This document shows, piece after piece, positions 1 through 6,329 of a stretch of DNA of 13,587 bases (position 1 is its first letter; every line of letters starts with the position of its first letter). The stretch comes from DASSZN01 sp035702805 (GTDB lineage Bacteria; Chloroflexota; Chloroflexia; Thermomicrobiales; Thermomicrobiaceae). Position numbers and translations under genes: made by a program. The notes under the pieces were generated by a model that was not told where the DNA came from, ran no database searches, and saw nothing but the letters and a program-made list of their open reading frames with translations. The stretch is taken from NCBI GenBank assembly GCA_035702805.1, contig DASSZN010000285.1:1-13587 (forward strand), written 5' to 3'.

Positions 1-44
1 CCGGTGAAGTCCGCGCCCCCCTGCTCGCCGGTGAAGCCCGCGCC
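1..44. repeat. In-frame 27-bp tandem repeat (two partial copies)
   Basis: CCGGTGAAGTCCGCGCC at 1-17 recurs with one mismatch at 28-44. The period is 27 bp, exactly nine codons of the minus-strand partial gene, so it encodes a repeated Gly-Ala-x-Phe-Thr-Gly unit. Further copies could lie outside the window. Confidence 0.6.
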
Positions 45-83
45 GGCGGCCTGTCCGTCCGGCGACGCCTGCGTCCTGTCCAT
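1..83 (-). CDS. Unidentified protein, N-terminus only (runs off left edge)
   Basis: Only the first 27 codons are inside the window, so the function cannot be read. An ATG at 83-81 follows a purine-rich GGTGAGGGGGAG stretch at 6-8 bases spacing, a reasonable ribosome binding site. The visible peptide starts MDRTQASPDG and then has two similar 9-residue units, GAGFTGEQG and GADFTG(...), encoded by an almost exact 27-bp direct repeat. The last visible residues, DFTG, resemble the run-in to the FTGKxxxVTG opening of short-chain dehydrogenases. An SDR would suit the beta-oxidation operon upstream on the same strand, but that is a guess from four residues. No promoter is visible in the 200 bp before it; read-through from the MaoC operon is possible. 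Confidence 0.5.
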   Translation of the reverse strand, partial: MDRTQASPDGQAAGAGFTGEQGGADFT

Positions 84-283
84 CACGGCTCCCCCTCACC
101 TGTCCCGTGGCACCCGCCCGCCGCCCGCCTCGAGCGCGGCGCGGCCACACGAGGGGCGCACGCCCGTGCGCCCCTCACCTCATCGTCGTGGGTCCGTCCT
201 GCCGGCCGGTCGGCACCGCTCCCCGGAACGACGCGCGTCGGCCGCGCGGCTGGGACGGACCCCGAGCCCGCCCCACTACCTCT
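84..283. other. Intergenic region downstream of the MaoC gene
   Basis: These 200 bases separate the stop of the MaoC gene from the start of the next minus-strand gene. They contain two adjacent self-complementary stretches (CGACGCGCGTCG at 229-240 and GCCGCGCGGC at 241-250) and the long hairpin at 151-176. I see no credible sigma-70 promoter and no further gene. Confidence 0.5.
151..176 (-). terminator. Candidate GC-rich terminator of the acyl-CoA dehydrogenase operon
   Basis: Perfect 11-bp inverted repeat GAGGGGCGCAC-N4-GTGCGCCCCTC, about 110 bases after the MaoC stop codon on the minus strand. There is no T tract after it, as is common in very high-GC genomes. It could act as a U-less terminator or protect an mRNA end. 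The symmetry is certain; its role is inferred. Confidence 0.5.
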
Positions 284-808
284 TTAGAAGTAGGTGCGCG
301 AGAGCGTCTCGGCCACGCAGCCGGGCCGCTCCTCGCCCTCGACCTCGATCGTCTGCTCCACGGTCATCTGGACCGCCCGGTCGCCGATCTCCTCGACGGC
401 GAGCAGCCTCGACCGCATGCGGATGCGCTTGCCCACCCGGACCGGTCCGGGGAAGCGCACCCGGTTCAGGCCGTAGTTGACGCCCATCTTGCCGCCCAGC
501 TCGATCTTGACCCCCTCCCGGTCCCGGCCCAGGTAGGGGATGAGCGAGACGGTCAGGTAGCCGTGGGCGATCGTCCCGCCGAAGAAGGTCTTGCTGGCCC
601 GCTCCGGGTCGACGTGGATGAACTGGTGGTCGCCGGTGGCGTCGGCGAAGGCGTTGACCCGCTCCTGGGTGATCTCCAGCCACGGGCCGACGCCGAGCTC
701 CTGGCCGACGAGCTCCTTGAGCTCCGCCACCGTCCTGACCACCCGCTGCGGAGCGGGCGCGGCGCCGCTCTCGGTCGCCTGCGTGCCCGTGCCCGGCGTG
801 CTGGTCAT
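284..808 (-). CDS. MaoC-family (R)-specific enoyl-CoA hydratase
   Basis: A 174-residue single hot-dog-fold hydratase, predicted to add water to trans-2-enoyl-CoA. The hydratase signature ADATGDHQFIHVDPERA lies at about residues 55-71. It carries the catalytic pair D60 and H65 with the spacing known from (R)-hydratases, followed by FGGTIAHGYLT at 76-86. It looks closest to the short Rv0130/HtdZ-like branch, with an added low-complexity leader of about 25 residues rich in Thr, Gly, Ala and Pro. The start at 808 has GGGAGGAGG just upstream. The gene lies 18 bp after the second acyl-CoA dehydrogenase on the same strand, so it is third in that operon and would take the enoyl-CoA the dehydrogenases make. 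The substrate chain cannot be read from the sequence. Confidence 0.9.
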   Translation of the reverse strand: MTSTPGTGTQATESGAAPAPQRVVRTVAELKELVGQELGVGPWLEITQERVNAFADATGDHQFIHVDPERASKTFFGGTIAHGYLTVSLIPYLGRDREGVKIELGGKMGVNYGLNRVRFPGPVRVGKRIRMRSRLLAVEEIGDRAVQMTVEQTIEVEGEERPGCVAETLSRTYF

Positions 809-826
809 CGCGGCCTCCTCCCGGCG

Positions 827-1987
827 CTAGACGTTCGCCGTCGTCCCGGCGACGCGGCCGGCCAGCACCTCCTCGAGCACGCGCTCGCGGTGGAAGTCGG
901 TGTCGCCCCACATCGGCTCGAGGTGCTTGGCCCGCTTGAAGTAGAGGTGCAGGTCGTACTCCCAGGTGAAGCCGATGCCGCCGTGGACCTGGATCGCGTC
1001 GCCGCAGACGCGGCGCGCCGCCTCGTTGACGGTCGACTTGGCGACGGAGACGGCCAGCCGCCGGTCCGGCGCGTCGGCGTCGAGCGCCCAGGCCGCGTAG
1101 TAGGTCGCCGAGTGGGCGTTCTCGGCCGCCTCGAGCATCTCGGCCAACTTGTGCTTGATCGCCTGGAAGGTGCCGATCACCTGGCCGAACTGCTTGCGCA
1201 CCTTGGCGTAGGAGACGGCCATCTCGAGCGACTTGCGCGACGCCCCGAGCATCTCGGCGCAGGAGGCGACCGCCGCGCGCTCCAGCACCGCCTCGAGGGC
1301 CGGCGCCGCGCCGTTGAGCGAGCCGATCAGGTTCTCGGCCGGCACCGCCACGTGGTCGAACACCAGCGCGCTCGTCTTGGAGTTGAGGTCGAACATGACC
1401 TCCGGCTCGATGGTGAGCCCCGCGGTGTCGCGCGGCACCGCCAGCAGCGACACGTCGTCCGGGCCGTCGCCGGTCCTCACCGCGACCACGAAGACGTCGG
1501 CCACGTTGCCCCAGGGGACGAAGCGCTTGGTGCCGCTCAGCCGGTAGTTGTCGCCGTCCGGGACGGCGCGCATGGCGACCGCCGCCGGGCCCCAGCCGAT
1601 GTCGTCCTCGATCAGGGCGTAGGACATCTTGAGCTCACCGGTGGCCAGCCCCGGGAGGTAGCGCGCCATGGCCTCCTCGTCGCCGGAGGCGGTGACGGCC
1701 GTGGCCGCCAGGACCACGCTCGGCACGAACGGGCCGGGGTAGGCGACGCGGCCCATCTCCTCGAGCACGATCGCCTGCTCGATCATCCCCATGCCGCTGC
1801 CGCCGTAGCGCTCCGGGATGGCCAGCCCGAGCAGGCTCATCTCCGCCAGCTGGCGGTACATGGCGTCGTCGTAGCCCACCGGGTCGGTCATCATCGCGCG
1901 CACGTGGTCGACGGTGCACTGCTCGGTCAGGAACTCGCGCGCCAGGTCGCGCAGCATCACCTGGTCTTTGGTGAAGTCGAAGTCCAT
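827..1987 (-). CDS. Acyl-CoA dehydrogenase, second subunit of a probable heteromeric pair
   Basis: A 386-residue FAD-dependent acyl-CoA dehydrogenase with the full family architecture. It has an N-terminal helical domain, a middle beta domain (SYALIEDDIGWG near 122-133) and a C-terminal helical domain with YAKVRKQFGQVIGTFQAIKH (260-279) and QVHGGIGFTWEYDLHLYFKR (333-352). The GGIGFTWEYDLHLYFKRA form is common in the partner subunits of actinobacterial alpha2beta2 FadE pairs. The medium-chain-type catalytic Glu near the C-terminus is missing: the corresponding stretch reads PMWGDTD. E236 in VLERAAVA sits where isovaleryl- and long-chain-type enzymes keep their base, so loss of activity cannot be claimed. 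The start is ATG at 1987, whose A is shared with the TGA of the preceding gene (TGATG), indicating translational coupling. Longer in-frame extensions upstream lie inside that gene and are artefacts. Confidence 0.9.
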   Translation of the reverse strand: MDFDFTKDQVMLRDLAREFLTEQCTVDHVRAMMTDPVGYDDAMYRQLAEMSLLGLAIPERYGGSGMGMIEQAIVLEEMGRVAYPGPFVPSVVLAATAVTASGDEEAMARYLPGLATGELKMSYALIEDDIGWGPAAVAMRAVPDGDNYRLSGTKRFVPWGNVADVFVVAVRTGDGPDDVSLLAVPRDTAGLTIEPEVMFDLNSKTSALVFDHVAVPAENLIGSLNGAAPALEAVLERAAVASCAEMLGASRKSLEMAVSYAKVRKQFGQVIGTFQAIKHKLAEMLEAAENAHSATYYAAWALDADAPDRRLAVSVAKSTVNEAARRVCGDAIQVHGGIGFTWEYDLHLYFKRAKHLEPMWGDTDFHRERVLEEVLAGRVAGTTANV

Positions 1988-3243
1988 CAGCTCGCTCCAT
2001 TCCCGGCCCGGCCGGCCTGTGCCGCTGCCTGCTGCGCCTCGATCCGGTCCGCCCGGATCTCCTTGGGCAGCCCGAGGACCCGCTCCCCGATGATGTTCTT
2101 CTGGATCTCCGAGGACCCGGCGTAGATCGTGCCGGCCCGCGACCAGGCGAAGGAGTACGCCCAGCTCCCCGACTCCCCGTAGCTGGCGTCGGCGTCCTGC
2201 GCGTAGGCGGCGGGCTCCCCCTCGATCAGCTGGCCGTAGGGGCCCATGATCTCCTGGATCAGCTCCTGCTGCCGCTTGTCCATCTCCGAGTAGTAGAGCT
2301 TGGTCACCGACGACTCCGGCCCCGGCCGCTGCCCCTTCTCGGCCGCCGAGAGGATGCGCAGCGAGCCGTAGCGCAGCACCTCGATCTCGGCGTACATGCG
2401 GCCCAGCTTCTGGCGGATGACCGGGTTGTCGATCGCCCGGGTGCCGTCGCGGCGCAGCACGCTCGCGACCTCCATCAGCCGCTGGAAGACCGCCAGCTGG
2501 CGGCTGACGCGGCTCATGGTGTTGCCGCCCCGCTCGTAGGAGAGGGTCGTCTGGGCGATCTGCCAGCCGCGGTTGAGCTCGCCGATCAGGTGCTCGCGCG
2601 GCACGTGGACGTCGCTGAAGAAGACCTCGCAGAACTCGCTGCTGCCGCTGATCTGCCGCAGCGGCCGCACCTCGACGCCGGGCGAGCGCATGTCGACCAG
2701 GATGCAGGAGATGCCGAGGTGCTTGGGCGCCTCGGGATCGGTGCGCGCCAGCAGCAGCCCCCAGTCGGAGCGGTGGGCGCCGCTGTTCCAGACCTTCTGC
2801 CCGTTGATGACGAACTCGTCGCCGACGATCTCGGCGCGCGTGCGCAGGCTGGCCAGGTCCGAGCCGGAGTTGGGCTCGGAGTAGAGCTGGCACCAGATCT
2901 CCTCGGCGCTGAGGATGTTCTTGACGAAGCGCTGCTTCTGCGCCTCGGTGCCGTGGTGGATCAGGGTGGGGCCGACGATGCTGACGCCCAGGCCGCCGAC
3001 GGCGCCGGGCGCGTTGACGCGGGCCAGTTCCTCACCGACGATGGCCTGCTCCATCGGCCGGGCGTTCTGGCCGCCGTATTCGACGGGCCAGCCCATGCCG
3101 AGGTAGCCGGCCTCGTGGAGCTTGCGCTGCCAGGCGCGCTGCTCCTCGAGCGTCTCGAGGCGTTTCCGGGGCAGGTTCTCGGCCAGCCAGGCGCGGACAC
3201 GCGCCCGGAAGGCCTCGTCCTCCGCGGTATAGAACAGATCCAT
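1987..3243 (-). CDS. Acyl-CoA dehydrogenase, first gene of the operon
   Basis: A 418-residue FAD enzyme predicted to make the alpha,beta double bond in an acyl-CoA, passing electrons to ETF. Visible parts are the N-terminal helical domain with WPVEYGGQNARPMEQAI (52-68), the flavin-contact motif QLYSEPNSGSDLASLRT (119-135) and WNSGAHRSDW (152-161). LSYERGG (234-240) places E237 at the isovaleryl/long-chain-type catalytic base. The C-terminal AGTIYAGSSEIQKNIIGERVLGLPKE (370-395) is family-typical. I choose the ATG at 3243: the strong GGGAGGG at 3259-3253 is 9 bases from it but abuts the in-frame ATG at 3252, which would add only MPP. The next dehydrogenase overlaps by one base, and a near-consensus promoter lies about 130 bp upstream. 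The side-by-side pair recalls the FadE26/27 and FadE28/29 heteromers of mycobacterial sterol degradation, but the substrate here is unknown. Confidence 0.93.
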   Translation of the reverse strand: MDLFYTAEDEAFRARVRAWLAENLPRKRLETLEEQRAWQRKLHEAGYLGMGWPVEYGGQNARPMEQAIVGEELARVNAPGAVGGLGVSIVGPTLIHHGTEAQKQRFVKNILSAEEIWCQLYSEPNSGSDLASLRTRAEIVGDEFVINGQKVWNSGAHRSDWGLLLARTDPEAPKHLGISCILVDMRSPGVEVRPLRQISGSSEFCEVFFSDVHVPREHLIGELNRGWQIAQTTLSYERGGNTMSRVSRQLAVFQRLMEVASVLRRDGTRAIDNPVIRQKLGRMYAEIEVLRYGSLRILSAAEKGQRPGPESSVTKLYYSEMDKRQQELIQEIMGPYGQLIEGEPAAYAQDADASYGESGSWAYSFAWSRAGTIYAGSSEIQKNIIGERVLGLPKEIRADRIEAQQAAAQAGRAGNGAS

Positions 3244-3376
3244 CGGGGGCATCCCTCCCGCTAGCCGCGGATCCGGCCTCCCTGGCTATCGTCCGGAGCG
3301 GTCGCCGGAGACGGTTCCCGCGCGACGGCGGACCAGACCGGACGGACACCCAGAGACTTGTGGTGACGTTAGGTCT

Positions 3377-3404
3377 ACTCTAGCACCCCGGGGAAGGCTG
3401 TCAA
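3377..3404 (-). promoter_or_regulatory. Sigma-70-type promoter of the acyl-CoA dehydrogenase operon
   Basis: Reading the minus strand, a perfect TTGACA -35 box (3404-3399) is followed after 16 bp by TAGAGT (3382-3377), a good -10 box. This gives a leader of about 125 bases before the ATG at 3243. An 8-bp palindrome CCCCGGGG (3386-3393) sits in the spacer. I see no clear longer operator, so the regulator, if any, cannot be named. Confidence 0.7.
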
Positions 3405-3540
3405 CAACGCCCGGCAACCTGCTCGCCGCGTCGGCCGGGAGCGGCGGAATCCGCTCCGGAGCGGCCGCAGCCGTCGAGCGGGCCGCACAGGCGGTGACGC
3501 GCCGGCCGAACCGCGATCTGGCCTCGCGGGTGCCGCCGTG

Positions 3541-3587
3541 TTGCGCGATTGCGTCGTTGCGCCGGCCGTCGTTGCGACCTTGCGACG
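3541..3587 (+). repeat. Short TTGCG repeats at 8-bp period upstream of the GPP34 gene
   Basis: TTGCG occurs at 3541, 3549, 3557, 3572 and 3580, so the spacings are 8, 8, 15 and 8 bp. The last two copies extend to TTGCGAC. The cluster ends about 95 bp before the GPP34 start codon. A possible -10 box TACCGT lies at 3598-3603, but no properly spaced -35 accompanies it. The repeats may be a regulator site or chance in GC-rich sequence. Confidence 0.4.
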
Positions 3588-3681
3588 CGACCGGCGCTAC
3601 CGTGGACGCGTGGCCCGGCCGTGGCGGCCATGGTCGTGCCCACCACGGGCGATCCTGCCCCGCAGCCTGGAGGCCGGTAGT

Positions 3682-4356
3682 ATGGAAACCCTGGCGGAGG
3701 ATCTCCTGCTCCTCGGACTGGACGACGAGAGCGGCGCCGTCTCCTGGCAGCACGCGACCGCGCTGCCCTACGGGCTCGGCGGCGCGCTCCTGATGGACCT
3801 GACGCTGCTCGGCCGGCTCGGCACGGCCGGCGGGCTGGTCACCGTCGTCGATCCCTCCCCGACCGGCGACACGGTGCTCGACGCCGCGCTGGCGATGATC
3901 CGCGCCGCGAGCAGGCCGCGCGACGCCACGCACTGGGTGCGGGCGCTCGGCGAGCGCGCGGGCCTGCGGGAGGAGCTGGCGCGCCGGCTGGTGGCGCGCG
4001 GCATCCTGCGCGAGGAGGAGCGCTCCTTCCTGCGCGTCTTCCACAGCGAGCGCTTCCCCACCGGCGACCCCGACCCGGAGCTGGCGCTGCGCGGCCGCAT
4101 CCGCGAGGTGACCCTCGCCGGCGTCCCGTCCGACGACCGCACCCTGATGCTGATCAGCCTGGTCAACGCCTGCGGCCTCACCGACGTCCTGTTCACGCGG
4201 GACGAGCGCGGGGCGGCAAAGCGGACCATCAAGGCCCTGGTCGAGGGCGAGCAGTTCGGCAAGGCGGTCGGGAAGGCGGTCGCGGCGGTCGTCGCGGCGG
4301 TTGCCGCCACCTCGGCGGCGTATACGGTCGTCGTGGCGCCCGGCGCCCACCACTGA
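3682..4356 (+). CDS. GPP34 (Golgi phosphoprotein 3-like) family protein
   Basis: A 224-residue protein of the GPP34 family. The diagnostic opening LAEDLLLLGLDDESG is at residues 4-18 and is followed by LPYGLGGALLMDLTLLGRL (28-46). The central GERAGLREELARRLVARGILREEERSFL (90-117) and the later ERFPTGDPDPE (123-133) match the family's helix and hairpin region. In eukaryotes the fold binds phosphatidylinositol-4-phosphate on Golgi membranes; bacterial members are numerous in actinobacteria and have no settled function. The C-terminal stretch AVGKAVAAVVAAVAATSAAYTVVV (195-218) is hydrophobic and Ala/Val-rich and may contact membrane. The ATG at 3682 is chosen because GGAGG lies 8 bases upstream; the in-frame extension to 3538 has no such site. 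The gene stands alone, divergent from the lipid-oxidation operon and convergent with the VOC gene. Confidence 0.85.
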   Translation: METLAEDLLLLGLDDESGAVSWQHATALPYGLGGALLMDLTLLGRLGTAGGLVTVVDPSPTGDTVLDAALAMIRAASRPRDATHWVRALGERAGLREELARRLVARGILREEERSFLRVFHSERFPTGDPDPELALRGRIREVTLAGVPSDDRTLMLISLVNACGLTDVLFTRDERGAAKRTIKALVEGEQFGKAVGKAVAAVVAAVAATSAAYTVVVAPGAHH

Positions 4357-4369
4357 CGCCGCTGGCGGC

Positions 4370-4386
4370 GGGCCGTCGGGCGGCCC
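4370..4386. terminator. Bidirectional hairpin between convergent GPP34 and VOC genes
   Basis: A perfect GGGCCG-N5-CGGCCC inverted repeat fills the second half of the 30-bp gap between the two convergent stop codons. It directly abuts the VOC gene stop. A smaller GCCGC-TG-GCGGC hairpin (4358-4369) lies next to it on the GPP34 side. There is no T tract; a terminator role is inferred from position. Confidence 0.5.
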
Positions 4387-4803
4387 TCAGCGGAAGTCGG
4401 CGGCGGTCATGGCGGCCGGGTGGCCGGCCGGCCACTCGACCAGTTCGATCCGGTACCCGTCCGGGTCGCGGAGGTTGCAGACCGCCGGGCCCGCCTCGCC
4501 GCCCGGCCGCTCGATGCCGGGATGGGCGACGCCCTTCGCGTCCAGGTCGGCGAGCGTCGCGACGAGGTCGTCGACCTGGACCACGATGTGGCTGAAGCCG
4601 TTACCGATCTCGAGCGGTCCGGCCGCGGGGTCGTGGGCCAGCTCGAGGGTCACGACGTCCCCGTCGCCGTCCAGGTTGAGCGTCACCAGGCTCGCGTCTC
4701 CCCCGAGGTTCACGCGCCCGATCTCGCGGAAGCCGAGCTTACGGTAGAAGACGAGCGACCGGCCGAGGTCACCGACACGGTAGGCCGTGTGGAGCACCTT
4801 CAT
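4387..4803 (-). CDS. Glyoxalase I-like VOC metalloenzyme
   Basis: A 138-residue vicinal-oxygen-chelate protein with two beta-alpha-beta-beta-beta modules. MKVLHTAYRVGDLGRSLVFY (1-20) is the classic lactoylglutathione lyase opening, and the end of the second module reads RDPDGYRIELVEW. The four expected metal ligands are all present: H5, E54 (VTLELAHD), H72 (GFSHIVV) and E120 (YRIELVEW). It is therefore probably an active divalent-metal enzyme acting on methylglyoxal-type hemithioacetals or a related small substrate. Actinobacteria generally use mycothiol rather than glutathione, so the thiol partner is uncertain. The ribosome binding site is weak (GGGGG about 4-8 bases before the ATG). The gene follows the M20 peptidase by 34 bp on the same strand and probably shares its transcript, though I see no metabolic link. 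Confidence 0.88.
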   Translation of the reverse strand: MKVLHTAYRVGDLGRSLVFYRKLGFREIGRVNLGGDASLVTLNLDGDGDVVTLELAHDPAAGPLEIGNGFSHIVVQVDDLVATLADLDAKGVAHPGIERPGGEAGPAVCNLRDPDGYRIELVEWPAGHPAAMTAADFR

Positions 4804-4837
4804 GACGCCCCCGTTCCGTCACGCGGCGCGTTCCGCC

Positions 4838-6214
4838 TCACCCCTCGCCCATCGCGCCGAGGTAGGTCACCATGGCCGCGCCGGTCTTGACCCCGTTGAT
4901 GAAGCGGTCGAGCTCCAGGTTCTCGTTCGGCGCGTGGTTCGCCTCGTCGGCGTTCGCGTAGGGCACGCCGAAGGCCGGGATGCCCAGCACCTTGGTGAAG
5001 ACGTAGTCCGGCAGGCTGCCGCCGAGCGCGGGCACCACCAGCGGCTCCTCTCCCTGCACCGCGGCCACCGCCCGGCGGATCGGCCCGGCGTAGGGCGAGT
5101 CGAGCGGCGTCTTCGACGGGTCCATCGAGCCCTGGCGCACCACCTCGACGCCCGGCGCGTGCCGGCGCACGTGGGCCTCGACCTTCTCGAAGATCTCCTC
5201 GCCCGTCTGCGCCTCGACCAGCCGGATGTCGCACTTGGCGACCGCCTCGTGGGGCAGCACCGTCTTCGAGCCGGGGCCGCCGTAGCCGCCGTGGAGACCG
5301 TTGATGGTGAAGGTCGGCCAGGCCGACAGGCGCTCGAAGAAGCCGCGCTCGACCGGCTCGTCCAGTGCCGCCAGGTCGAGCGAGCGCTTGACCGCCGCCA
5401 CGTCGACCGGCAGCCGCGCCAGCGCCGCGCGCTCGAGGTCGGACAGCGGCAGGACGTTGTCGTAGAACCCGTCGATCGTCACCTCGCCGCGCGCGTTCTT
5501 CATCGTCGCCAGCAGCTGGACGAGGGTCCAGATCGGGTTCGGCGCGACGCCGCCCCAGTTGCCGGAGTGCAGGTCGCGGTTGGCGCCGCGCGCCCGCAGC
5601 TCGAAGCTGGCCACGCCGCGCACGCCGAAGAGGACGCGCGAGCGCCCGCTCTCGTCGACCGGGCCGTCGCTGGTGATGACCAGGTCGGCCATCACCGCGT
5701 CGCGGTGCTCGCGGACGAAGGCCGGCATCTGCGGGCTGCCGATCTCCTCCTCGCCCTCGAGCAGCACCTTGACGTTGCAGGGCAGGCCGCCGCGGACGGC
5801 GAGGAGCGACTCCAGCCCCAGGATCTGCGCGAAGTGCTGGCCCTTGTTGTCGCCCACGCCGCGGGCGTAGAGCTTGCCGTCGCGGACCGTCGGCTCGAAG
5901 GGGGGCGAGACCCACGCCTCCAGCGGGTCGGGCGGCTGGACGTCGTAGTGCCCGTAGAGGAGGACGGTGGGCGCGCCGGGGTGGTCGAGCCGCTCGGCCA
6001 GCACCATCGGCCAGCCGGCGGTCGGGATGACCCGGGCGTGCAGGCCGATGCGGTTCATCACGCCCGCGATGTAGTCGGCCACCTCGGCGATGCCCTGGCC
6101 GTGGGCGCTGATGCTGGGCCGGCGCACGTAGTCGACCAGCCGGTCGATGAACTCCTGCCGGTGCGCGTCGACGTAGCCGAAGACGTCGCCCAGGTCCGGG
6201 GTCGTGCCGCTCAT
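4838..6214 (-). CDS. M20-family dinuclear zinc peptidase (dipeptidase-like)
   Basis: A 458-residue cytoplasmic metallopeptidase of the M20 (CNDP/ArgE/DapE) group, likely a dipeptidase or aminoacyl hydrolase. The active-site set is complete in order: GHYDVQP with H89 and general-acid-supporting D91; RGVGDNKG with bridging D122; EGEEEIGS with catalytic E156 and metal ligand E157; TSDG with D183; and NADEANHAPNE with H427. DLHSG around H206 and the following segment mark the dimerisation (lid) domain that M20 enzymes insert between the halves of the catalytic domain. Length is normal for the cytosolic nonspecific dipeptidase-like branch, and no signal peptide is seen. The ATG at 6214 follows GGGAGGG at about 10 bases spacing. 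A -10-like TATGAT lies 63-68 bp upstream. Exact substrate cannot be told. Confidence 0.92.
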   Translation of the reverse strand: MSGTTPDLGDVFGYVDAHRQEFIDRLVDYVRRPSISAHGQGIAEVADYIAGVMNRIGLHARVIPTAGWPMVLAERLDHPGAPTVLLYGHYDVQPPDPLEAWVSPPFEPTVRDGKLYARGVGDNKGQHFAQILGLESLLAVRGGLPCNVKVLLEGEEEIGSPQMPAFVREHRDAVMADLVITSDGPVDESGRSRVLFGVRGVASFELRARGANRDLHSGNWGGVAPNPIWTLVQLLATMKNARGEVTIDGFYDNVLPLSDLERAALARLPVDVAAVKRSLDLAALDEPVERGFFERLSAWPTFTINGLHGGYGGPGSKTVLPHEAVAKCDIRLVEAQTGEEIFEKVEAHVRRHAPGVEVVRQGSMDPSKTPLDSPYAGPIRRAVAAVQGEEPLVVPALGGSLPDYVFTKVLGIPAFGVPYANADEANHAPNENLELDRFINGVKTGAAMVTYLGAMGEG

Positions 6215-6276
6215 CCGGGTCCACCCTCCCGCGTGCTCGCGTATCCGGGCGCGGCCGCCGCGTCGCGCCGCCCCGC

Positions 6277-6282
6277 ATCATA
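6277..6282 (-). promoter_or_regulatory. Candidate -10 box for the M20 peptidase gene
   Basis: On the minus strand TATGAT (five of six consensus bases) lies in the 115-bp gap upstream of the peptidase, giving a leader of about 55 bases. No recognisable -35 box is at the right distance (GACCGG is the best), so the call rests on the -10 match in an otherwise A/T-poor stretch. Confidence 0.4.
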
Positions 6283-6300
6283 GCGCGCGCGCCGCGCCGT

Positions 6301-6324
6301 CCGGTCGGGTGGTCGGGTGACCGG
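6301..6324 (-). terminator. Possible hairpin after the PAP2 gene, with GGTCGGGT direct repeat
   Basis: CCGGTC (6301-6306) and GACCGG (6319-6324) are complementary across a 12-base loop. The loop region carries a tandem GGTCGGGT repeat (6303-6310, 6311-6318), and an alternative GGTC-GGGT-GACC stem forms at 6311-6322. It starts 5 bases beyond the PAP2 stop on the minus strand. A terminator role is plausible but not certain. Confidence 0.35.
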
Positions 6325-6329
6325 GCAGA

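Larger units (their letters stand above)
3244..3681. other. Divergent intergenic region between the dehydrogenase operon and the GPP34 gene
   Basis: These 438 bases hold no credible gene. Going right from the dehydrogenase start there is its ribosome binding site (3253-3259) and a leader of about 125 bases with scattered short complementarity (for example GTCCGG at 3291-3296 against CCGGAC at 3338-3343). Then come the minus-strand promoter at 3377-3404, the TTGCG repeat cluster at 3541-3587 and the GPP34 ribosome binding site at 3669-3673. A plus-strand ORF reading into the GPP34 gene from 3538 lacks a ribosome binding site. Confidence 0.6.

Noticed and set aside
107..2125. Plus-strand 672-codon open frame opposite the MaoC and dehydrogenase genes
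   Set aside because: It spans two well-supported genes on the other strand, has no domain signature, and consists of compositionally biased sequence.
4787..6283. Plus-strand 498-codon open frame opposite the M20 peptidase
   Set aside because: It is the antisense of a gene with complete active-site motifs and has no recognisable protein features.
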